Shown: one piece after another, positions 5,613 to 12,681 of the stretch
How positions within the stretch are numbered: the first letter of the stretch is position 1
How the letters are laid out: each line of letters starts with the position of its first letter
Source of the DNA: Deltaproteobacteria bacterium
GTDB lineage: Bacteria > Myxococcota_A > UBA9160 > SMWR01
NCBI GenBank assembly: GCA_019313605.1
Contig: JAFDAW010000051.1
Span: 1 to 12,681, forward strand
Direction: 5' to 3'
DNA length: 12,681 nucleotides
Program-made: the position numbers and the translations under genes
The notes under the pieces: model-generated
What the model was told of the DNA's origin: nothing
Seen by the model: the letters and a program-made list of their open reading frames with translations, nothing else
Database searches by the model: none

Positions 5613-7385
5613 TCAGGAATTGCGTTTTTCGGATTGGCGCATCTGCAGGCTGCGCAGTCGGTTGATCGCTGCAGCCAGTTCGAAGCGCCGGGGTCGCGCG
5701 TAGTTTCCCGGGTGGTGGCCCGCGCGGTAGAAGGGGTCGAGTTCATCGAGGCCCCGCTCTTCGAAGAGTTCGTCGAGCTGATCGAGTACGTCTCGAAGCG
5801 TGCGCTCGCCGTCCATCAAGCGCTCTGCTGCGAAGTAGATGGCGGCTGCGATGGCTCGGGTCTGGCTTCTGTCCACGAGTTGCTCGACTCCGCGCAGATC
5901 GATTTCCTCGCGGCCAAATTCGATCTGATCGAGCGAGCGCGCTCGGATCGAAACCCGCTTGCGGCCCCGCGAAGCATCGAGGCTGCTCGCCAGCGGAATT
6001 CGCTGCGCGACCTCACCCACGGGATTGACGGCTTCAGTCTGGCGTGACGAGCTGGCATTTGTGGCAATGGATCTCGCTTCTTCGGTGACGTCGAGCGGGA
6101 GAAAATCCCGTAACGCAATCACCGTATCGGCGGTGTCGAAGTAGTCTCCGCATCCGCCCATGACCAGCACGGTCGACACCGAAAGTGCTTCGTGCAGTTC
6201 GCGGACGCGCTCCACGAACGGTGTGATCGGCTCGTGCTGTTTCTGGATCAGCGCCTGCATGCGGGCGTCGCGCACCATGAAATTGGTCGCCGATGTGTCT
6301 TCGTCGAGCAGCAAGCCCGACGCTCCGGCCTCGAGCGCCTCCACGAGGCTCGCCGCCTGACTCGTCGATCCACTGGCATCGTCACTTTCGAACGCCGTCG
6401 TGCTGCGGCCTTGCGGGAGATTGCGAATGAATGCGTCGATATCGACTTTTTCCACCCGCCGGCCGTCTTCTGCGCGAATCTTGACGAGGCTGTGATCGCT
6501 GATCACCCACTCTCGTCCATCGCCTGGGATATGCGGATACACCCCGCGCTCGATCGCGTCGAGCAGGGTCGACTTTCCGTGGTAGCCGCCTCCCACGATC
6601 AGCGTGACACCCTCGCGAATTCCGAGCCCCTCGATCGAGCTGCAGACCGAGCCGCCGATTTCGACCGGGTGGAGTAGGTCGATTCCGATCCGGAGCGACT
6701 CTGGAGCCTCGAACGCGACGACATTCTCCACCGCAAGCGGGCGATCGCTCGCGCCGCTCTCCCGGGGCAGGCGGGAGCCGTCGCCGACGAATGCGATCAG
6801 GCCCAGTGGGGAGAGCTGGTCGCGTATCGCCTCTTGATTTTCGATGCAGTCGACAAAATGGCGGGCCTCATCGGCGGGTGGCCGCACGAGTGAGGCCTTT
6901 GCGATCGCAAAGAGCCGGTCGCAGAGCAGCCTCTCTGCCTCGCGCCCGAGGATCCGGCGACCGTTTGCGGGAAGTCCGACTTCCAGGCGGACCTCGACCC
7001 ACTCTGGGGTCAAGAGGGTCGCAGTTCTCTTCAGCACCTCCTGGCCGCCCGCGTCCACGAGCACCACACCGCTCTTGCCGCTGCCTTTTCGCTCGCCGCC
7101 AGAGTTCGCGTCGTCGCGAGCCGCGCGGTGGACCCGCCGAGCCAGGAAGTCTTCGAATGCCAGGCGCCTCACGGGGTTGTCGAAGAGTTCTTCGGGCAGC
7201 TGCGCCAGGCTCTGGTCGACTCTCAATCGGAGCTTGGAGGGTGTTGCAAACGGGTCTCCCTGCACGTGGTCGACGAAAAGCGTGAATGCGTCCAGCGCAA
7301 ACTCGCCCCGGATCTCGTGATAGGCGTTGTAGCTCCGGCCGTCGATTCGATTCAGGATCTGGCGTAATTCATCGATGTTCGACAT
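5613..7385 (-). CDS. Soluble ABC-class P-loop ATPase (COG3044/PF09818-like)
   Basis: 590 residues with no membrane segments. The N-terminal block (LRQILNRIDGRSYNAYHEI, DHVQGDPFATPS) is characteristic of the family annotated as predicted ATPase of the ABC class. The nucleotide-binding core has a Walker A GGGYHGKST (265-273), an ABC-signature-like STSQAAS (340-346) and a Walker B with catalytic acid GLLLDEDTSATNFM (357-370). The bacterial function is not established. As I recall, the trypanosome RNA-editing factor MRB1590 has this fold and binds RNA in a pore, so an RNA-related role is possible. The ATG at 7385 is chosen over a GTG at 7415 because GAGGGG lies 9 nt upstream. A polar Gly/Lys insertion at about 91-105 may be a disordered loop. 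It is divergently oriented from the small membrane protein gene. Confidence 0.88.
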   Translation of the reverse strand: MSNIDELRQILNRIDGRSYNAYHEIRGEFALDAFTLFVDHVQGDPFATPSKLRLRVDQSLAQLPEELFDNPVRRLAFEDFLARRVHRAARDDANSGGERKGSGKSGVVLVDAGGQEVLKRTATLLTPEWVEVRLEVGLPANGRRILGREAERLLCDRLFAIAKASLVRPPADEARHFVDCIENQEAIRDQLSPLGLIAFVGDGSRLPRESGASDRPLAVENVVAFEAPESLRIGIDLLHPVEIGGSVCSSIEGLGIREGVTLIVGGGYHGKSTLLDAIERGVYPHIPGDGREWVISDHSLVKIRAEDGRRVEKVDIDAFIRNLPQGRSTTAFESDDASGSTSQAASLVEALEAGASGLLLDEDTSATNFMVRDARMQALIQKQHEPITPFVERVRELHEALSVSTVLVMGGCGDYFDTADTVIALRDFLPLDVTEEARSIATNASSSRQTEAVNPVGEVAQRIPLASSLDASRGRKRVSIRARSLDQIEFGREEIDLRGVEQLVDRSQTRAIAAAIYFAAERLMDGERTLRDVLDQLDELFEERGLDELDPFYRAGHHPGNYARPRRFELAAAINRLRSLQMRQSEKRNS

Positions 7386-7394
7386 TCGAAGCCG

Positions 7395-7400
7395 CCCCTC
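7395..7400 (-). promoter_or_regulatory. Ribosome binding site (GAGGGG) for the ABC-class ATPase
   Basis: GAGGGG on the minus strand is 9 nt from the ATG at 7385. It supports that start over the upstream GTG. Confidence 0.55.
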
Positions 7401-7537
7401 TTGCGCACGCGTCACCTATGGCGCGACACTGACGCAGGATAGGGGATCCGCTCGTCCTTCTCTGGAGATCGCGGCCCGGTCGGACGGGGTCGGATGCGAT
7501 CTGTCGAATCAGAGACGCGGCGACCGGGAAATCAGAA

Positions 7538-7544
7538 GAGAGGG
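7538..7544 (+). promoter_or_regulatory. Ribosome binding site (GAGAGGG) for the small membrane protein
   Basis: GAGAGGG is spaced 7 nt from the GTG at 7552. The frame is open further upstream to 7375, but that part overlaps the divergent ATPase start and has no such signal. Confidence 0.65.
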
Positions 7545-7551
7545 TTCGAGC

Positions 7552-8022
7552 GTGACGCTGAACGATTTGGGAAGTCTGGGCGAGTTCATTTCTGGGCTCG
7601 CGGTCGTGGTCACCCTGGTCTATCTCGCAATCCAGATTCGGCACAACACGCGGGCCGTGCGATCGAGCATGCATCAGGACATGGTCGAGTCCACTTTGCG
7701 AATCGCAGAGAGCGTGAGCGACAACGCGGACATTGGCCGGATCGTCCTCAAGGCCGAAGAGGGCTACGACGACCTGACGGAAGAAGAACTCATCCGATTC
7801 GAAGCCTACGCGGAGCGGGTGTTCAGTAATTTCGAGAGTGTCTTCTACAGCTATCGGAATTCGATGCTCGAAGAGGATCTCTGGGAATCGTGGGAGTCGT
7901 CTTATCTGGCCGACATTTCGCGCGTCTCGATGCGCCGTTTCTGGCACGAGGAGCGCCCCCTGCACCTTCGCGACTATATGGATTTCATCGAGCAGCACTA
8001 CCGGGCACACCCCCCCAAGTAA
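7552..8022 (+). CDS. Small membrane-anchored protein of unknown function
   Basis: 156 residues. The N-terminus is one hydrophobic segment at about 9-28 (LGEFISGLAVVVTLVYLAIQ) ending in the positive IRHNTRAVR, so the bulk is probably cytoplasmic. The remainder is an acidic, helical domain with many aromatic residues (RFEAYAERVFSNFESVFYSY, DLWESW, RRFWHEERP). I recognise this arrangement as a common uncharacterised type in environmental bacteria but cannot name a family or a function, and no catalytic motif is visible. The start is the GTG at 7552. The 166-nt gap to the divergent ATPase gene could hold promoters for both; I see no clear motif there. The gene is convergent with the aminopeptidase, with one repeat copy between them. 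Confidence 0.85.
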   Translation: MTLNDLGSLGEFISGLAVVVTLVYLAIQIRHNTRAVRSSMHQDMVESTLRIAESVSDNADIGRIVLKAEEGYDDLTEEELIRFEAYAERVFSNFESVFYSYRNSMLEEDLWESWESSYLADISRVSMRRFWHEERPLHLRDYMDFIEQHYRAHPPK

Positions 8023-8073
8023 TTCCCGAAGAGCGTGACGCCGCGAAGGGGAGTTGAAGACTTTCGCCGTTAG

Positions 8074-8141
8074 CTGCGCGTTGGCCTTCGGCCAAAGCTT
8101 ACGCGGCGTCGCGCAACCCCATTCTGGGGTCGCGCTCCTAG
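8074..8141 (+). repeat. Two-hairpin repeat, copy 2
   Basis: 68 nt. Hairpin one is TTGGCC-TTC-GGCCAA and hairpin two is ACCCCA-TTC-TGGGGT. It differs from the copy at 10863 at only one base, in the first loop. It fills the gap between two convergent genes, ending 4 nt before the aminopeptidase stop, where it could act on the 3' ends of both transcripts. Confidence 0.85.
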
Positions 8142-8145
8142 TCGC

Positions 8146-10731
8146 TCAAGTCTCCATCCATTCGACGAGATCCTTCGCCGCCGAGTCTCGGAAGCCCCGG
8201 TACCAGTCGAAGCGCTCGAGGGTCTGGCGCAGCGCGCGCTCTCCGGTGGGCACCGGGTTCGCGCGGAAGAATTTCGCGACTTCGCGCTTGTACTCGTTCG
8301 TGAGCAGCGCGGGTGTCATTTCGACCAGGTAGCTACACATGTGCGGGGGAACCCTTTTCCGGATTCGATCCCAGCGGCGCTGGATGAATTCCCAGGTGCG
8401 TTCGCGCGCCGTGGGGTTTGCGAAGAGACGCATGAACAAGAAGGCCACATCCTGGGTCGCAACCGCATCGGTCAGCGCAAAGGTCAGGGTTCTGTCGATC
8501 AGTTTCTCGTCGCGAAAATCTCCCAGCGCGAGCAAGAAGCGGCGCTTTTCCTGTGCGCTTGCAGATGTCATGGCGGCATCGACGAAGCGGCGGTGGAGGG
8601 CTGCGTCTCCCCCCCGCGCGCCGAGTGAGACGACTGCATCTGCGAGATTCGCATCGACCGAGCGGCGGTTGGTGAGATAGCGATCGCATTGGCGATGCGA
8701 GATTTCGAGGGCGTGGGGCGACTTGGCGATGCCGCCGACGATGCCCAGCAGGACCGCGCGCGTTAATCGAACCTCGTCGGGTTCATGAGCGGCCGGCTTC
8801 CATCCCAGTTCTGCGAAGGGTCCTTCGAAGTGGTCGAGCAACCACGACTGCATCGGAGCGCCGCAATCCGGTGCCGCGTCCGGAATCAGCGAGTTCGTGA
8901 TGAACGACAGAGGTTTGCGCAGCGTCGCGAGCACGTCGGCGTCGGATTCGCGCGCAAAGCTGCCGGCCAGGTCGAGCATGGATCCGACGCTCGCTTGCCC
9001 CGCTCGCACCAGCGCCCATTGATGGTCGATCAACCCCATCCGTTCGACGGCCTTGAGTGATCCAAGTGATCTGGACAGTCGGCGGATCTCGTCGGCATCG
9101 TGCAACGGGCGGAAGAATCCCCCCTCGTCCGCATTTCCGTAGATGAAACGCGGAATGTGTTTCAACGGGATGCGGTCCCTCGCGCCACTCAGCAGACGCC
9201 GCTCGAGTCTTCCTCGCCCGCCCCGCCCGCCACCAATTCGACCCACCCAGGGGATCGGCCAGCGGGTGGGCGGTTTTTGGGATCCCGCGCGTTTGCGCGC
9301 GGGTTGCTCGAGGAAACGCCGCTGGTGAAACTCGATGACCGGGCGGCCTGCGGACTTCGAGCGCCGGATCTCGACGACCGGATAGCCTTCCTGCTCGATC
9401 CAGGGTCGAACGAGGGGGCCCACCTCTTCACCCGACGCATTGGAAAGTGCGTCCCAGAGATCGGCCGCGACGGTGTTGCCTTCTCGGTGCTTGCGGATGT
9501 AGGCGCGAACGCCTCGGCGGAACGTTGCAGCGCCGAGATAGCGCTCGATCATGCGGACGACGGCGGCTCCCTTTTCGTAGGTGATCCGATCGAAATTTTC
9601 GTCTGCTTCTTCGGGCGTGCGCACACGGCAGTAGATCGGATGTGTGTGCCGGAGCGCGTCGAGTTCGAGTGCGGAGGCCGTCCCGTGTTGGAAGTCGAGC
9701 CACATCTTCCACTCTGGCTTCCAGTCGTCGAGGATCGCGAACGCCATCCATGTCGCGAACGCTTCGTTGAGCCAGAGATCATCCCACCACGCCATCGTGA
9801 CGAGATCGCCGTACCACATGTGGGCGAGTTCGTGGCAGATGACCTCGGCCGCCCTCTTCTTCTCGTTCAGCGTTGCGCTCCTGGCATCGATCAGCAGCAG
9901 GGTTTCGCGAAAGAAGATCGCGCCGGCATTCTCCATTGCGCCAAATTCGAAGTCGGGCACCGCTACGAGGTCGAGCTTCGAATAGGGATAGGGGAGGCCG
10001 AAGTAGTGTTCGAGTCGCTGCAGACACTCGCGCGCGGCTTCCAATCCGAAGGACGTCTGCGCGCGCTTACCGGGTGTGTGCCAGATGCGAATCTGGGTCG
10101 GGCCCAGTGAAACGGGTTTCGAGGCCTGGAGATCCCCCACGGCGAGGGCGATGAGGTAGGTCGAGAGCGGCGGTGTTTGCGCGAAATGAACGGTCTTGCG
10201 GCCGTCCGCGCGTCGCTCGGTCCTGCGCACCTGCCCGTTGGAGATCACCTTGTTGGCAGCGCTGGTCGTGACCGAGATGGTGAAGCGCGCTTTCAGTGCC
10301 GGCTCGTCGAAACACGGAAAGAATTTGCGCGCGTCCGCGGCTTCCAACTGCGTAAACGCGTAACGGCGATCGCCCACCGAGACGCCGTAGAGCCCGCAAA
10401 GGTCCTTACGCAGCTTTCCCGCGAAGCCGAGGCGCAAGACGGCCGCACCTGCGGGCACGGGTTTGTCGAATTCGACCGCGATCATCCCGGTCGCGGGAAT
10501 TTTCTTCACGCGCCCGCGGCGGACCTGGCCCGCGATTTCGATTCGCGGCCTCGACACCCTCAGATCGACGGCGTGAAGACGGATGGAGCGGTGGCTCTTG
10601 TCGAGCTCGATCTCGAGTGCGACTTCGCCGCGAAACGCGCTGCTCCGCTGCGGGTCGACTTCGACGTGGACGTGCACCCGCCGGGGTTGGACACCGGGGT
10701 CGAGTCGGTAGCGAGGCGTGCGGGGGGCCAT
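8146..10731 (-). CDS. M1-family zinc aminopeptidase
   Basis: 861 residues, the usual size for the family. The N-terminal beta domain runs to about 220. The catalytic domain has GAMEN (264-268), which binds the substrate N-terminus, and the zinc site HELAH (His300, Glu301, His304) with Glu323 in LNEAFATWM. Tyr385 (TYEKGA) is the likely transition-state Tyr. A helical C-terminal domain of the ERAP1 type follows from about 525. It should remove N-terminal residues from peptides in the cytoplasm; no signal peptide is present. Between about 478 and 520, in the small beta domain, there is an unusual Arg/Gly/Pro-rich stretch (GRIGGGRGGRGRLERR). The ATG at 10731 is the first possible start after an in-frame stop, although no good Shine-Dalgarno precedes it. 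The stop is 4 nt from a repeat copy. Confidence 0.93.
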   Translation of the reverse strand: MAPRTPRYRLDPGVQPRRVHVHVEVDPQRSSAFRGEVALEIELDKSHRSIRLHAVDLRVSRPRIEIAGQVRRGRVKKIPATGMIAVEFDKPVPAGAAVLRLGFAGKLRKDLCGLYGVSVGDRRYAFTQLEAADARKFFPCFDEPALKARFTISVTTSAANKVISNGQVRRTERRADGRKTVHFAQTPPLSTYLIALAVGDLQASKPVSLGPTQIRIWHTPGKRAQTSFGLEAARECLQRLEHYFGLPYPYSKLDLVAVPDFEFGAMENAGAIFFRETLLLIDARSATLNEKKRAAEVICHELAHMWYGDLVTMAWWDDLWLNEAFATWMAFAILDDWKPEWKMWLDFQHGTASALELDALRHTHPIYCRVRTPEEADENFDRITYEKGAAVVRMIERYLGAATFRRGVRAYIRKHREGNTVAADLWDALSNASGEEVGPLVRPWIEQEGYPVVEIRRSKSAGRPVIEFHQRRFLEQPARKRAGSQKPPTRWPIPWVGRIGGGRGGRGRLERRLLSGARDRIPLKHIPRFIYGNADEGGFFRPLHDADEIRRLSRSLGSLKAVERMGLIDHQWALVRAGQASVGSMLDLAGSFARESDADVLATLRKPLSFITNSLIPDAAPDCGAPMQSWLLDHFEGPFAELGWKPAAHEPDEVRLTRAVLLGIVGGIAKSPHALEISHRQCDRYLTNRRSVDANLADAVVSLGARGGDAALHRRFVDAAMTSASAQEKRRFLLALGDFRDEKLIDRTLTFALTDAVATQDVAFLFMRLFANPTARERTWEFIQRRWDRIRKRVPPHMCSYLVEMTPALLTNEYKREVAKFFRANPVPTGERALRQTLERFDWYRGFRDSAAKDLVEWMET

Positions 10732-10862
10732 GATTCGTTCAGGTTCGAGTTGGAGTTGCGTTCGCGCGACGCTTGATGATTGCGCTCATGAAATTCCTCG
10801 CAATGACTGTCCGGCATCGTATCACTTTTGGCGCACATCGCGGATCGAGCCCGTCGCCTTTG

Positions 10863-10930
10863 CTGCGCGTTGGCCTTTGGCCAAAGCTTACGCGGCGTCG
10901 CGCAACCCCATTCTGGGGTCGCGCTCCTAG
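10863..10930 (+). repeat. Two-hairpin repeat, copy 3 (first of tandem triplet)
   Basis: 68 nt, 67 of 68 identical to the copy at 8074; the difference is TTT instead of TTC in the first loop. Second hairpin ACCCCA-TTC-TGGGGT. Joined without spacer to the next copy. Confidence 0.88.
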
Positions 10931-10995
10931 CTGCGCGTTGGCCTTCGGCCAAAGCTATGCGGCGGTGCACGGCCCATTCTGGGCCGCGCTCCTAG
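10931..10995 (+). repeat. Two-hairpin repeat, copy 4 (second of tandem triplet)
   Basis: 65 nt. The second hairpin is of the other class, CGGCCCA-TTC-TGGGCCG, so both strands of the stem have changed together relative to copy 3. The linker between hairpins is also different (AGCTATGCGGCGGTGCA). Confidence 0.88.
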
Positions 10996-11060
10996 CTGCG
11001 CGTTGGCCTTCGGCCAAAGCTATGCGGCGGTGCACGGCCCATTCTGGGCCGCGCTCCTTG
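10996..11060 (+). repeat. Two-hairpin repeat, copy 5 (third of tandem triplet)
   Basis: Identical to copy 4 except for one base at its 3' end (CTTG for CTAG). The unit stops exactly at the point where unique sequence begins. Confidence 0.88.
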
Positions 11061-11184
11061 CCAACCGGGCGATTCTCGATCCACCCGTGTATGATCGCCA
11101 TGCTGCGGTTTACGCGCCGTCTCCGCGAATCGCAGTTCCCCCCCCTGGGCACTCAGCTGCAACGAACAGCGATGGGGTCTATCG

Positions 11185-12516
11185 ATGGCTGGCGTTCCGA
11201 GAGAGCAGTGGACGAGCAGGCGCGGGTTCATCCTGGCCGCGATCGGATCCGCGGTCGGGCTCGGCAACATGTGGCGCTTCTCCTACCTCGCCGCCGAGAA
11301 TGGAGGCGCCGCCTTCGTCATCCTCTACCTGGCGGCCACCCTGATCGTTGGACTTCCGGTGCTGCTGGCCGAACTCGTTCTCGGCCGGGGATCGCAGAAG
11401 AGCCCGATTCAGGCACTCGCCCACTACGGGGGCCGCCGCTGGAAACCGTTGGGGCTGCTCTTCGTCGCCACGGGCCTCCTGATCCTCTCCTACTACGCGG
11501 TAATCGCGGGTTGGGCGGTTCGCTACGGGTTGACTGCAATCACCTCGGGCTTCGATTTCGACGCCGCAGAGCGTTTTGGTGAGGTGGCCTCGGGCGGAGA
11601 CGCCTTCGCGTTTCACGTGGCGTTCATGGCGCTCACGATCTTCGTTGTCATCGGAGGCGTAAGCCGCGGCATCGAGCGGACCTCCATGGTGCTGATGCCG
11701 CTGCTTTTCGCACTCATCGTGGGCCTCGCCCTCTATGCGGCGACGATGGACGGCGCCGGTGCGGGCTACGCGTATTATCTCGCACCCGATTTTTCGAAGC
11801 TGCTATCCCTCAACGTTCTCAAGGACGCCACCGGTCAGGCGTTCTTCAGCCTCAGTCTCGGTATGGGGGCGATGCTCACCTTCGCGAGCTATCTCACTCG
11901 CGATACCAACCTGCCGAGAGCGGCGGCGATCATCGCCGGGGCCGACATCGCCATCGCCTTCGTCGCCGGATTGGTGGTGTTCCCGTTGATCTTTGCGCTG
12001 GATCTCTCCGCCGATGTCAGCGCGAGCACGGTCGGAGCGCTCTTCATCACGCTCCCGAAGGCGTTCGCCGAGATGGGTGCTGTGGGGCGCGGCGTTGGCA
12101 TTCTCTTTTTCGCAGCCCTCATTGTTGGCGCTTTGACATCCGCGATTTCACTGCTGGAGGTCGTGGTGAGTTCCGCAATCGACAATTTCGGCTGGCCGCG
12201 CCGTCGGGCGGGCATCTTGCTGGGCATCGTGATCACGGTTCTCGGCGCACCCTCCGCGTGGAGTACAGATATTCTTGGAGCCATCGATCAGATTGCCAAC
12301 AACATTCTGCTTCTCGGAGGCGGCCTGGTGCTTTCGATTTTCGTGGGATGGGTGATGGCCGGTCCGATCGAAGAAGTGAGTGCAGGTACGTCAGGCATTA
12401 CCTGGTTCGGAAGCTGGCGAAATCTGCTTCGCTACGCGGTGCCCGCATTCCTGTTCTTCGTCCTGGCCTACGACGCGATCCCGAGCACCTTCAAGACGAT
12501 CGTCGATCTTTTCTAA
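11185..12516 (+). CDS. Sodium:neurotransmitter symporter (NSS/LeuT-type) family transporter
   Basis: 443 residues with about eleven membrane segments, the usual bacterial NSS size when the twelfth helix is missing. The N-terminus REQWTSRRGFILAAIGSAVG followed by LGNMWRF and AAENGGAAF is the family's helix 1 signature and includes the Na+-binding Ala and Asn positions. Helix 3 has SYYAVIAGW, helix 6 GQAFFSLSLGMGAMLTFASY, and helix 8 LTSAIS with the Thr-Ser pair of the second Na+ site. It should couple Na+ entry to uptake of an amino acid or similar small amine across the inner membrane; the substrate cannot be read from the sequence. The ATG at 11185 lies just before the signature; its Shine-Dalgarno is weak. 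The gene stands alone and is bracketed by oppositely oriented repeat arrays. Confidence 0.93.
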   Translation: MAGVPREQWTSRRGFILAAIGSAVGLGNMWRFSYLAAENGGAAFVILYLAATLIVGLPVLLAELVLGRGSQKSPIQALAHYGGRRWKPLGLLFVATGLLILSYYAVIAGWAVRYGLTAITSGFDFDAAERFGEVASGGDAFAFHVAFMALTIFVVIGGVSRGIERTSMVLMPLLFALIVGLALYAATMDGAGAGYAYYLAPDFSKLLSLNVLKDATGQAFFSLSLGMGAMLTFASYLTRDTNLPRAAAIIAGADIAIAFVAGLVVFPLIFALDLSADVSASTVGALFITLPKAFAEMGAVGRGVGILFFAALIVGALTSAISLLEVVVSSAIDNFGWPRRRAGILLGIVITVLGAPSAWSTDILGAIDQIANNILLLGGGLVLSIFVGWVMAGPIEEVSAGTSGITWFGSWRNLLRYAVPAFLFFVLAYDAIPSTFKTIVDLF

Positions 12517-12526
12517 CAGCACGCAG

Positions 12527-12593
12527 CCAGGAGCGGAGCCCCAGAATGGGGCTTTGCGACGCCGCATAGCTTTGGCCGAAGGCCAACGCGCAG
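12527..12593 (-). repeat. Two-hairpin repeat, copy 6 (inverted)
   Basis: Reverse orientation, starting 11 nt after the transporter stop. Read on the minus strand, hairpin one is TTGGCC-TTC-GGCCAA and hairpin two is AGCCCCA-TTC-TGGGGCT, a third paired version of the second stem. The ACGCAG just before it (12521-12526) looks like the remnant end of another unit. Confidence 0.85.
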
Positions 12594-12661
12594 CCAGGAG
12601 CGGAACTCCAGAATGGGACTTTGCGACGCCGCATAAGCTTTGGCCGAAGGCCAACGCGCCG
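12594..12661 (-). repeat. Two-hairpin repeat, copy 7 (inverted)
   Basis: Directly joined to copy 6. On the minus strand, hairpin one is intact and hairpin two is AGTCCCA-TTC-TGGAGTT, which has one mismatch and two G-T pairs, so this stem is decaying or shifting. Confidence 0.82.
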
Positions 12662-12681
12662 CCAGGAGCGAAACAAAAAAA
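12662..12681 (-). repeat. Start of an eighth repeat copy, cut by the window end
   Basis: CCAGGAGCG matches the edge of copies 6 and 7. It then diverges into AAACAAAAAAA, which ends the window. Confidence 0.5.

Larger units (their letters stand above)
10732..11184. other. Divergent intergenic region with a repeat array
   Basis: 453 nt between the divergent aminopeptidase and transporter genes. Its middle is occupied by three tandem copies of the two-hairpin repeat. The flanks (10732-10862 and 11060-11184) must carry the promoters of both genes. A TATGAT at 11090-11095 could be a -10 element but has no partner at the right distance. Open frames that cross this region are translations of the repeats and are not taken as genes. 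Confidence 0.6.

Noticed and set aside
8074..8141. Classical bidirectional rho-independent terminator
   Set aside because: The hairpins are suitably placed between convergent genes but have no T-run on either side. The same unit also occurs upstream of a gene.
9100..10110. 336-residue open frame on the plus strand
   Set aside because: It is antisense to the catalytic domain of the M1 aminopeptidase, which has unmistakable motifs.
10863..11060. CRISPR array
   Set aside because: The three tandem units follow each other without unique spacers, and the same unit occurs singly elsewhere. No cas genes are present.
10773..11582. Long open frame encoding repeated LAFGQSYAAVHGPF peptides
   Set aside because: It is a translation of the two-hairpin repeats running on into the transporter gene in the wrong frame. 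The repeat lengths (68, 65) do not preserve a reading frame, so coding is unlikely.

Overview
This window comes from a high-GC, Gram-negative-type bacterial chromosome. Coding regions are rich in G/C at third positions, there is a likely outer-envelope lipoprotein, and GTG/TTG starts are frequent. No rRNA, tRNA or phylogenetic marker is present. A deltaproteobacterial-type lineage (Myxococcota/Desulfobacterota sense) is my impression only and is low confidence. The last bases run into A-rich sequence inside a repeat, so the right edge may be a contig end.

Layout, left to right. 1-253: non-coding, with a long, nearly perfect inverted repeat (arms 53-77 and 187-211). 254-1580 (-): a two-gene operon of a UbiA-type prenyl transferase, resembling decaprenyl-phosphate phosphoribosyltransferase, followed by a single-domain rhodanese. 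1712-2041 (+): a small cupin, divergent from that operon. 2151-3614 (+): a putative lipoprotein with TPR-like helices around a metzincin-like zinc-protease motif. 3622-5361 (-): a tight four-gene operon with every junction overlapping: zinc-ribbon/PspC protein, ECF sigma factor, zinc-finger anti-sigma factor, second zinc-ribbon/PspC protein. 5613-7385 (-): a soluble ABC-class ATPase of the COG3044/PF09818 type. 7552-8022 (+): a small membrane-anchored protein of unknown function, divergent from the ATPase. 8146-10731 (-): an M1-family zinc aminopeptidase. 11185-12516 (+): an NSS-family (LeuT-like) sodium-coupled transporter.

All but one of the larger intergenic spaces on the right half hold copies of a 65-68 nt repeat made of two short hairpins, both with TTC loops. 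There are seven full copies and the start of an eighth. Three lie in tandem before the transporter gene and at least two lie inverted after it. The second hairpin differs between copies in base-paired fashion, which suggests the fold is being conserved.

The most coherent functional unit is the sigma/anti-sigma operon: two paralogous PspC-domain membrane proteins bracket a regulator pair, which looks like a self-contained envelope-stress circuit. The remaining genes look like housekeeping or accessory loci that happen to be neighbours.
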